Source: Planctomycetota bacterium (lineage in GTDB: Bacteria; Planctomycetota; PUPC01; JACPCR01). From it: DNA of 5,596 bases. Under the pieces are notes generated by a model. The model saw nothing but the letters and a program-made list of their open reading frames with translations. It made no database searches and was not told the origin of the DNA. Shown in pieces: positions 1 to 5,596 of the stretch. The position numbers and the translations under genes are program-made. Position 1 is the first letter of the stretch, and the number at the start of each line of letters is the position of its first letter. The DNA lies in contig JASLXP010001181.1 in NCBI GenBank assembly GCA_030740295.1, positions 1 through 5,596 on the forward strand. Direction: 5' to 3'.

Positions 1-867
1 GAAGTTGAACGAAGTCTCCCTTGTGCGGCTGGCCAGATCGAGATCGCACTCGGCGACGATCAGCTCATCCTCCAGGGTCGCTGCCATAGCGACGATTTCG
101 CCGGTCGGGGCGATGATGCAGCTTTGCCCGATCTGTGCGACGCCTTCCTCTACTCCGGCCTTGGCGACGCCCACCACCCAGCACGCATTCTGGTACGCGC
201 CCGCCTGCATGCACAGGTGATTGTGAAAACAGGCCAAGTGGTCGGCCGTCAGGTTCGCGGGATTGTGCGATGGCGTGTTGTACCCGAGGAGGATCATCTC
301 CGCGCCTTTGAGGGCCAGCACGCGGTAGGTTTCCGGCCAACGGCGATCATTACAAATGCACGTGCCGATGATGCCGCCGAATGCACTCCAGGCGTTGAAC
401 CCAAGATCCCCGATATCGAAATAGAGCTTTTCGAGATTCTGGAACGGATGTTCGGGAATGTTCTCGGAAACGCCGGGGAGATGAATCTTGCGGAACTTGC
501 CGATGATCCGGCCATCGCTGCCGACCAGCACTGAAGCGTTGTAATGCCGGGCCTGTCCCTCTTCATCAACGAGTTCGGCAAACCCGAGATGGAAACCGAT
601 GCCAAGCCGAGCGGCCTCGTCGAAAAGTGGCTGAGTCGCATCATTGGGCATTTTCCGCTCGAACCATCCGTCCAATTCGTCTTGGGATTCGATATACCAG
701 TGAGGAAAAAACGCGGTCAGCGCGCACTCGGTGAAGACCACCAGGTCGCACCCTTTCGCGTGCGCTTGACGCATCATGACCAGCAGGCGTTCGACAGCGT
801 CCGCGCGGGATTCCCGTCGGTGGATCGGGCCGGACTGCGCTGCGCCGACGGTAATTACTCTTGTCAT
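1..867 (-). CDS. N-carbamoyl-D-amino-acid amidohydrolase (D-carbamoylase), nitrilase superfamily, 3' end cut by window
   Basis: The enzyme is expected to hydrolyse N-carbamoyl-D-amino acids to free D-amino acid, CO2 and ammonia in the cytoplasm, the second step of hydantoin breakdown. The frame from ATG 865-867 stays open for 289 codons to base 1. Recalled from memory, the Agrobacterium enzyme is about 304 residues, so only roughly 15 C-terminal residues are missing. The nitrilase triad falls at the same numbering as in that enzyme: Glu47 (VVFTECAL), Lys127 (GKFRKIHLPG) and Cys172 (CICNDRRWPE). Arg175, Arg176, Thr198 (GYNTPSHNP), His129 and His215 are also kept, which supports carbamoylase rather than a generic nitrilase. 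The position equivalent to His144 is Asn (PFQNLEK). Its ATG overlaps the stop of the upstream dioxygenase gene by ATGA, with no good Shine-Dalgarno, so translation is probably coupled. No hydantoinase is visible in the window. Beta-ureidopropionase or another carbamoyl-amide hydrolase is the main alternative. Confidence 0.93.
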   Translation of the reverse strand, partial: MTRVITVGAAQSGPIHRRESRADAVERLLVMMRQAHAKGCDLVVFTECALTAFFPHWYIESQDELDGWFERKMPNDATQPLFDEAARLGIGFHLGFAELVDEEGQARHYNASVLVGSDGRIIGKFRKIHLPGVSENIPEHPFQNLEKLYFDIGDLGFNAWSAFGGIIGTCICNDRRWPETYRVLALKGAEMILLGYNTPSHNPANLTADHLACFHNHLCMQAGAYQNACWVVGVAKAGVEEGVAQIGQSCIIAPTGEIVAMAATLEDELIVAECDLDLASRTRETSFNF

Positions 868-1661
868 TCGGGAGTTCCAATCGTTGGCCGGTTCGTTCGA
901 TATGGTGGCTCGAAGAGGGCGAGTTCCTCTTCGGTCGGATCCTGGATCATGCACTCCGCAGGCCGTCCCCAGCAGAGGTAGCCTGGAGACATCTTGAAAA
1001 GGACTGACCTGCGTTCCCGTTCGTCGGCCTTCCAGGGAAGCGCGCCGTGGATCAGCGCCTCATTAAAAATCACCAGCGTACCCGGCTTGCAGACGAGCTG
1101 TTCGACCACGCCGAGATCGTCATCGAGAGAAAGGACTTTGCGCGGCGCACGATAGTTGAGTTTGTGGCTGCCGGTAATGAACGCGAAACCGCCGTCTCCC
1201 GGTTTGCACTCGGTAAGCTGCCATGAAACCACGCATAATCCGCACTGGACGCGGCCGTGCATGAATCGGTGATACTGGCTCGGATCGTGGGTCGTCGCGC
1301 CATGCAGGAAGTGGCCTTCCGTCCCCTTAATCATACGAATGAGCATCTGCGCATGATCGTATCGGAATCCGGGGCCGAGAATCTCGTTGAGGATATCGAC
1401 CGCCACCGGATGAGTGAGCATATGTCGAAAGGGATCGCACCACGGCCGATATAATGAGAGCGGGTTCTGCGTGAAGCCGCCCCGTCCGGTAGTACCGGCG
1501 AGGTTCTCGCAACCTTTCGAGAGAGTTGGCTCGCGGTGTTGGATGATATCAAGGTGTTCATCGATGGCCCCGTTGGCCGCGGCGACTTCGTCCTCTGTGA
1601 GGACGTCTTCGAGGACGAGATAGCCCTGGAGGTCGAACAGAAAATGTTGGTCGTCAGTCAT
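864..1661 (-). CDS. Phytanoyl-CoA dioxygenase (PhyH) superfamily protein lacking the usual HxD
   Basis: This 265-residue protein has the size and layout of the PhyH branch of Fe(II)/2-oxoglutarate enzymes, which hydroxylate, or in some relatives halogenate, small molecules in the cytoplasm. Visible marks are an N-terminal segment typical of the family (FDLQGYLVLEDVLTEDEV, residues 9-26), the core strand VVSWQLTECKPGDGGFAFITGSHK region (144-167), the distal metal-ligand candidate His205 (ALIHGALPW) and the Arg217/Arg218 pair (ERRSVLFKMSPG) suited to binding 2-oxoglutarate. The proximal ligand motif should lie around residues 117-131, but no His there has an acid two places on. H120-G-A is the best fit by position; His125-Asp126 are adjacent, not HxD. 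The start at ATG 1659-1661 puts the conserved N-terminus in place, although no Shine-Dalgarno precedes it. The gene lies 155 bases after the large upstream gene and overlaps the carbamoylase by four bases. The substrate cannot be read from the sequence. Confidence 0.88.
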   Translation of the reverse strand: MTDDQHFLFDLQGYLVLEDVLTEDEVAAANGAIDEHLDIIQHREPTLSKGCENLAGTTGRGGFTQNPLSLYRPWCDPFRHMLTHPVAVDILNEILGPGFRYDHAQMLIRMIKGTEGHFLHGATTHDPSQYHRFMHGRVQCGLCVVSWQLTECKPGDGGFAFITGSHKLNYRAPRKVLSLDDDLGVVEQLVCKPGTLVIFNEALIHGALPWKADERERRSVLFKMSPGYLCWGRPAECMIQDPTEEELALFEPPYRTNRPTIGTPE

Positions 1662-1816
1662 GTTTGGGTGCAGGTTTCACAACATCTGCAAGGGAGAGGA
1701 ACGGAGAGAAGCAGACTGAATCCTAATCGAATCTCTGCCTCGGTTACAAATCCGACACGCCGCTGCTCGCCTTCGCCCTTTGCATCCCCTTCTGCCGGTT
1801 CACCTGTCCTACAGAG
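1662..1816 (-). other. Intergenic gap with a weak candidate promoter for the dioxygenase-carbamoylase pair
   Basis: This 155-base gap separates the stop of the large toroid-like gene from the dioxygenase start. Read on the minus strand it contains TTGTAA (1744-1749), 18 bases, then TAGGAT (1720-1725), which matches sigma-70 boxes at four and three of six positions. That would give a leader of about 50 nucleotides. The stretch just before the start is pyrimidine-rich and carries no ribosome-binding purine run. No strong hairpin followed by a T tract is visible, so all three minus-strand genes may still be one transcript. Confidence 0.25.
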
Positions 1817-3871
1817 TCAGCGATGGCCGGGAAGGTCCCCAAGAGCGAACCTCTCCACTCGCCACTCCTGCTTGCCCGTATAGACGGTGTACCTCCCAAA
1901 CTCAGCATTTGGAATTCTGATACTCTTCTTCCCGATGCTGAAGGTAATGTCGACAACGGGTTGGTTGGCGATCTGAAGAATGACATAAGCTTCGCTGCGC
2001 GGAGTCTTCACGAGCGTCATCGGCACAGGTTCGGACGCATCAACCTTCGCCTCGCCGAGGCTGACGCTGCCGGTGACGGTCGAATTCACGTATGATGAAT
2101 CCACCTGTGTCTTTGGACAGGTACGGGGCGAACCCTCCAGGAAGTGCCCGCTGTCGTTCAGTTCGAGGCTGTGACATTGGGACGAGTAACGGATGACGGT
2201 TTCATCTTCTTTCTTCGATTCATTCCAATTCGTTTCGATTGAGATCTGCACCTTTTGAAGGTGTTTAAAAAAGGCGGCGGCATCCGGGAAGGCATCTTCA
2301 TCATGAACTTCAATCGCGCTTACCGCGAACGCTGGGCCCAATTCATCCGCAGTGAAAGAACGGGACTCGCCCTCGTAGTGGATCATCCGGAGCTGAAGCA
2401 TCTTGTGGTCTGCCGGCGGTGACACACCTTCCGGCCAGTAGTAACTGTCATATCTGATGCTATCGGACGCAGGACTGCTGGTGATCTCGATCCGCGGCTC
2501 GATCCCTTCAGCGCCCCGCAGGAAAACAGGTCGTAGGCCGATCCAGCCCGAACCATCCTTGATCACGACAACCGAATCGATTTGCAGCGAACATGGAAAC
2601 TCGTTTACCGGCTCACCATCCACCCACAGTCCATCCAACTGGTCGAGGTCTTCGAACACCCAGAAGTGCATCAGCCGGCCGGATTCGACTCTCTGCCTGA
2701 GGCCGAGCTCGCAATCGATCAGGTGACCGACCAGAGCAACGTTTTCTTCCTGGTGGCATTTGAAAATCGAGCCACGACCGATCGTTTCCCCCGCCTCGTT
2801 CCAGTAACGGCAATAGACCTCGTGATTCGGGCGCAGGGCCCGTTCGTTGAAGGTCTGCGCCAGCACATTGATCGGGCTCTGTGCGTGAGATTCAGCGTAG
2901 GGCTCGCCGCGGAAGTTGCGGCTGCCGAGGGTGGTAAATTTTCCGAGCCAGGTTGTTCCCCAGTTGACCGGCCGGAAGTGTTCTCGCCTGAACTGGTCCT
3001 CGAACCAGATCTTGAAACTGCCCGGCGCACGGGGATGGTCGGCAAACATCTCCAGCCAGTCCCATCCATCTCCTGCCTGCAGGTGCTCGGGCTTGCGTGC
3101 GGTCTGAAAGATTTCGCGAATGCAGCACGGCAACTCTTTCTCCGTCATCAACTCGTCGATGTACGCGGGCATGTAATCGACTTCGCGCTCCGCCTTCCGC
3201 TCAGCGTTGCGGCTGGATTCATAAAAACTCTCCCAGCCATATGCCTGCCGGATTCGCCGCCGCAAGTTGCCGGCGACAATGCTCGGCTGGGAGAAGCATC
3301 GGCTGTAAGGCCCCGCCACTTCCCGCATCGGGTGGTGATAGCGCAACGCAATGTGAAGCCACCAACGTTCCAGCATGATCTGCGCTTTGAACCGGACTTC
3401 CGGATTGGATTGCTCTTCGATAAGGGCGCGCAGCGCGTTATTGGTGGTCGAGGTATACATGGGCGACATGTACTCGTGCGTCGCCAAGCTCATCGAGGTG
3501 AGGTTCACCCAGGAGAGAAAACGCTTCACGCCCCGCGCCTCGGTCATCGGTTCGTTCAGGAGCTGTGCGCCCCCAAGGATGGCAAAGATCTCGTAGAGAA
3601 CTTTGTTGGTATAGCCGAGGTGTGTCATGCCTTCGATCTTGATGAGAACCTCACGCATGATCTCAGAGATTTCTTGTTCCACCTCCGGGTCGAGCTTTGC
3701 TTCTGAAACCTTCAGAGCCGTAATGATGCGCGACAGCATCAGGATGCAGTTCGCGTGATGCCGTGTCTCTCTTGCCAGCTCGAGCATCTCGGACTGAGCC
3801 TTCTGAAATTCTTCCCGGTCGTCGCTCATGAGGCCGAGCGCGTACGTATTTTCGGTTGGGTAATTGAGCAT
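1817..3871 (-). CDS. Uncharacterised large protein, helical toroid-like N-terminal half plus beta-rich C-terminal half (polysaccharide-lyase/heparinase-like architecture)
   Basis: Function is not recognised. The frame is open from ATG 4075 (752 residues) to TGA 1817-1819. The start given here, ATG 3871 (684 residues), avoids running into the 5' end of the divergent gene; GTG 3907 and GTG 4030 are other options, and the segment between could be genuine N-terminus. In 752-residue numbering, residues about 85-330 are mostly helix-forming with Trp/His/Tyr-rich turns, including THEYMSPMYTSTTNNAL (199-215), RWWLHIALRYHHP (237-249) and AGPYSRCF (254-261). Such Asn/His/Tyr/Arg clusters occur at the clefts of alpha/alpha-toroid lyases and heparinase-like proteins. 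Residues about 370-750 are rich in alternating hydrophobic strands, as expected for stacked beta-sandwich domains. No signal peptide or membrane segment is seen, so a cytoplasmic protein is likely. A role in cleaving or binding a uronate-type glycan is an inference from shape only. Confidence 0.8.
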   Translation of the reverse strand: MLNYPTENTYALGLMSDDREEFQKAQSEMLELARETRHHANCILMLSRIITALKVSEAKLDPEVEQEISEIMREVLIKIEGMTHLGYTNKVLYEIFAILGGAQLLNEPMTEARGVKRFLSWVNLTSMSLATHEYMSPMYTSTTNNALRALIEEQSNPEVRFKAQIMLERWWLHIALRYHHPMREVAGPYSRCFSQPSIVAGNLRRRIRQAYGWESFYESSRNAERKAEREVDYMPAYIDELMTEKELPCCIREIFQTARKPEHLQAGDGWDWLEMFADHPRAPGSFKIWFEDQFRREHFRPVNWGTTWLGKFTTLGSRNFRGEPYAESHAQSPINVLAQTFNERALRPNHEVYCRYWNEAGETIGRGSIFKCHQEENVALVGHLIDCELGLRQRVESGRLMHFWVFEDLDQLDGLWVDGEPVNEFPCSLQIDSVVVIKDGSGWIGLRPVFLRGAEGIEPRIEITSSPASDSIRYDSYYWPEGVSPPADHKMLQLRMIHYEGESRSFTADELGPAFAVSAIEVHDEDAFPDAAAFFKHLQKVQISIETNWNESKKEDETVIRYSSQCHSLELNDSGHFLEGSPRTCPKTQVDSSYVNSTVTGSVSLGEAKVDASEPVPMTLVKTPRSEAYVILQIANQPVVDITFSIGKKSIRIPNAEFGRYTVYTGKQEWRVERFALGDLPGHR

Positions 3872-3907
3872 TGTGTTGATGAGGAGAGCAGGTTCGCCAT
3901 CATGCAC

Positions 3908-3957
3908 CTTTACCGTTTGGAGTGAAAGCGGTTCATTCGTATGAAGGGGTAAAGCGG
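3908..3957. promoter_or_regulatory. Symmetric elements between the divergent genes, candidate operator region
   Basis: Between the two divergent genes there is a perfect 7-base inverted repeat, CTTTACC (3908-3914) and GGTAAAG (3948-3954). Nested in it is a 5-base inverted repeat TTCAT-tcgt-ATGAA (3932-3945). AAAGCGG also occurs twice in direct orientation (3925-3931 and 3951-3957). A weak plus-strand promoter could be TTTGGA (3916-3921), 18 bases, TATGAA (3940-3945), placing the -10 box inside the inner palindrome. The pattern fits a regulator site shared by divergent promoters, but repeats this short can arise by chance. The large minus-strand frame is also open across this stretch, so it could be coding. 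Confidence 0.3.
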
Positions 3958-3985
3958 AGCATCGTCTACGCCTGGCCTTGGAACA

Positions 3986-5491
3986 ATGCTGAGCAAGCCA
4001 CCTCGCATATTCATCGATATTCCTGATCACACCATCGGAGTGGTGCCGGGGCAGCGGATGCCTTTCTCGTTGCACATTCTCGATGCTCAGCCGCAGAAGG
4101 CATGTGTGGCGATCATGATCAGCGATCCGCTCGGACGCTCACGCCAGCATATCAGTGATGAGTTTTCCATAGATTCGTCAGACCATGTCCACCCGATGCT
4201 TTGGGAGCAGGTGCGGCGAGGGCAGCCGGGAACATATCGATTGCAGGTTGAATTGTTCCTGCCGGAAACCAATCAACGCTTCGTTGTAAGCCGGCATCTG
4301 GAGATGGTGATTCCCGGGCACCTCGTGCCGGGTGTGTTGCGTCCGGTGGAACGCGTTGGCCCTGTCTGTTGCCCTTTCCCTTTTCCGGACCCGGACACAG
4401 ACGCACTCGAGGCGGCATTTGAGCTCGCACACGAGGAAGTCCAGGCACTTGCCAACGGGAATGGCAGTTACGGCAAGGGATACGAAATGCTCGTCCCAAA
4501 CGAAGATGAGCCAGCCGCGGAGACACGAGAGAATCCGCTCGTTCGTACAACTGCATCGATTGCCATGGGCTACATGCTGGCGGGCGAAGTGTGGGGCAAC
4601 GAGGAATACACGGGCTTTGCACGTGCCGCGCTGAATTATCTGCTGTCGCACGACCAGCATGAATCCGGAGCGTTCCTTTATTGGGGAATGGGTGAAGAGG
4701 AACGGCTCAATGACCAGGACAATTTTTACTGTACCGGGTACGGTGCCTTGCCCTTCGTGATGGCCCACGAAATGTTGCAGTGCCCCCGAGCGCTGGATGT
4801 CTTGAAGCGCGCGGGAGACTGGACACTCGACAAGCCGCTCACCGGCAATGTGAATTACGACCTTTTCGCGATGTGGTTTCTGCCTCAGCTTTACCGGCTG
4901 ACCGGTGACGAGAAGTACCTTGATTCTGCAATCTGGCGGACGGAGGGCGCGGCCTTTGACGGCCAGAACCCTGGCGGCGCCTGGCCGGGACATAATCTCT
5001 CGCACGGTTACCACGCCATCATTCTGCTGGGGATGGCGTCGCTCTATCGAGAATTGCCGGATGACCATCCTTTTCGCTCGCGACTGCACACCCGTCTGGT
5101 GATGGCAGCGCATTTCGGTGCAGCAATGTTTTCAGAGGAAGGCTCTTCATATTACGGCTGGGAATACAATCGCCGAGGGTTCCACGTCGATTGGGAAGGC
5201 CGGCCCGCGGGCAAGAAGACGATCCCCTACGGGGCCTGGTGTGCCGCCTGGCAGGTTCTCGATGACTGTCTGGAACTGGACGACCACATTGCATCCGGGC
5301 TCTGCCATGCGATGTGCCGCGCGCATCAACGCTATCTGGATGGCACGGACAAACACTGGGGAATGTACACCAGAGACAAAACCGGCTACCGTGGCTGGTC
5401 CAATATGCCCGTCGCCTCGACGCTCTGGGGCATCGGATGCCTCTTGTCCTGGTTGAAGAAGAAGGGAAAGTGCGACAGACAGGACGATTAA
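3986..5491 (+). CDS. Uncharacterised protein: N-terminal beta-sandwich domain plus (alpha/alpha)6 six-hairpin-glycosidase-like domain
   Basis: The protein is 501 residues long; I do not recognise a named family. Residues about 6-110 form alternating hydrophobic strands (RIFIDIPDHTIGVVPGQ, then PGTYRLQVELFLPE at 81-94), typical of an Ig-like or beta-sandwich accessory domain in front of a toroid enzyme. Residues about 137-490 show the repeated helix pairs of an (alpha/alpha)6 barrel. Aromatic and acidic loop motifs are DQDNFYCTGYGALPFV (243-258), GNVNYDLFAMWFLPQLY (287-303), GAWPGHNLSHGYHAIILLG (331-349) and SSYYGWEYNRRGFHVDWEG (387-405). These resemble substrate clefts in unsaturated glucuronyl hydrolases and other six-hairpin glycosidases. 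Acid candidates are Asp245, Asp292 and Asp402; none can be assigned as catalytic. No signal peptide is seen. ATG 3986 is chosen because the first strand begins within six residues of it; no strong ribosome-binding site precedes it. It is divergent from the lyase-like gene and followed after 33 bases by another gene. Confidence 0.88.
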   Translation: MLSKPPRIFIDIPDHTIGVVPGQRMPFSLHILDAQPQKACVAIMISDPLGRSRQHISDEFSIDSSDHVHPMLWEQVRRGQPGTYRLQVELFLPETNQRFVVSRHLEMVIPGHLVPGVLRPVERVGPVCCPFPFPDPDTDALEAAFELAHEEVQALANGNGSYGKGYEMLVPNEDEPAAETRENPLVRTTASIAMGYMLAGEVWGNEEYTGFARAALNYLLSHDQHESGAFLYWGMGEEERLNDQDNFYCTGYGALPFVMAHEMLQCPRALDVLKRAGDWTLDKPLTGNVNYDLFAMWFLPQLYRLTGDEKYLDSAIWRTEGAAFDGQNPGGAWPGHNLSHGYHAIILLGMASLYRELPDDHPFRSRLHTRLVMAAHFGAAMFSEEGSSYYGWEYNRRGFHVDWEGRPAGKKTIPYGAWCAAWQVLDDCLELDDHIASGLCHAMCRAHQRYLDGTDKHWGMYTRDKTGYRGWSNMPVASTLWGIGCLLSWLKKKGKCDRQDD

Positions 5492-5524
5492 TGACCGGTC
5501 GATAAGGAAAGCAAGAAGAGACAT

Positions 5525-5596
5525 ATGATGCCTGACGATACAGACAAGAGGATTAATGAGGGCGCCGGCAACCACCAATACTTCCCTGTGAAAACC
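5525..5596 (+). CDS. Start of an unidentified gene, 3' end cut by window
   Basis: Two consecutive ATG codons (5525 and 5528) open a frame that stays open for 24 codons to the last base. The visible N-terminus runs MMPDDTDKRINEG and ends in NHQYFPVKT. It is hydrophilic, with no signal peptide, and too short to assign. A purine-rich stretch (AAGAAGAG, 5513-5520) lies at Shine-Dalgarno distance, the best ribosome-binding candidate in the window. The gene follows the six-hairpin-like gene after 33 bases with no terminator visible between, so the two are probably co-transcribed. Confidence 0.55.
   Translation, partial: MMPDDTDKRINEGAGNHQYFPVKT

Noticed and set aside
124..534. Plus-strand open frame opposite the D-carbamoylase
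   Set aside because: The opposite strand encodes an unmistakable D-carbamoylase with all three catalytic residues; this frame is its register antisense shadow.
1545..1556. H36-L-D in the PhyH protein as the metal HxD motif
   Set aside because: It lies in the N-terminal helix, about 80 residues before the position where PhyH enzymes hold their proximal ligand pair, and is far from the core strand that carries the motif.
1682..1715. Polypyrimidine stretch ending in CAG on the minus strand, resembling a eukaryotic 3' splice site
   Set aside because: The genes on both sides are uninterrupted bacterial-type frames, and the ATGA gene overlap is a bacterial operon feature. The resemblance is by chance.
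2582..3706. Long plus-strand open frame (374 codons) inside the large minus-strand gene
   Set aside because: It is antisense in the exact codon-for-codon register of the lyase-like gene, where stops can only arise from the rare sense codons TTA, CTA and TCA. Its translation shows no domain-like pattern and it has no ribosome-binding site.
4178..5113. Minus-strand open frame of 311 codons inside the six-hairpin-like gene
   Set aside because: It is again codon-register antisense of a well-supported gene. The predicted protein is Arg/Val/His-rich without recognisable motifs.
5491..5505. ATG overlapping the TAA of the six-hairpin-like gene
   Set aside because: The frame closes after four codons (TAA at 5503-5505), so it cannot be a gene. 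The double ATG at 5525 with a purine-rich leader is the better next start.

Overview
The window holds three minus-strand genes and two plus-strand genes, arranged as two divergent units around a short control region near 3872-3985. Base composition is moderately GC-rich by eye, coding density is high, and none of the four internal starts has a convincing Shine-Dalgarno sequence. No rRNA, tRNA, transposase or CRISPR array is visible. A PhyH-family oxygenase beside uncharacterised toroid-type carbohydrate-active-like proteins suggests an environmental bacterium, such as a planctomycete, a poribacterium or a related sponge or marine lineage. That placement is inferred from gene content alone and is weak.

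Minus strand, in transcription order. First is a protein of about 684-752 residues with an alpha-helical, toroid-like N-terminal half and a beta-rich C-terminal half. It resembles polysaccharide-lyase or heparinase-like architectures but belongs to no family I can name. After a 155-base gap comes a 265-residue phytanoyl-CoA dioxygenase (PhyH) superfamily protein. It has the distal metal His and the 2-oxoglutarate Arg region but no HxD at the expected place; an H-G-A sits there instead. Its stop codon overlaps the start of a clear N-carbamoyl-D-amino-acid amidohydrolase (D-carbamoylase) by an ATGA, and that gene runs off the left edge with only its last few residues missing.

Plus strand. A 501-residue protein has an N-terminal beta-sandwich-like domain and an (alpha/alpha)6 toroid-like catalytic-type domain of the six-hairpin glycosidase kind. 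It is followed after 33 bases by the first 24 codons of an unidentified gene.

How they might work together (inference): two large putative sugar-polymer or oligosaccharide-processing proteins, neither with a visible signal peptide, flank a small redox and amide-hydrolysis pair. This could be a cytoplasmic pathway that trims a glycosylated or carbamoylated, possibly D-amino-acid-containing, compound. The strongest leads are the HxD-less PhyH protein fused translationally to a D-carbamoylase, and the divergent pair of uncharacterised toroid proteins.
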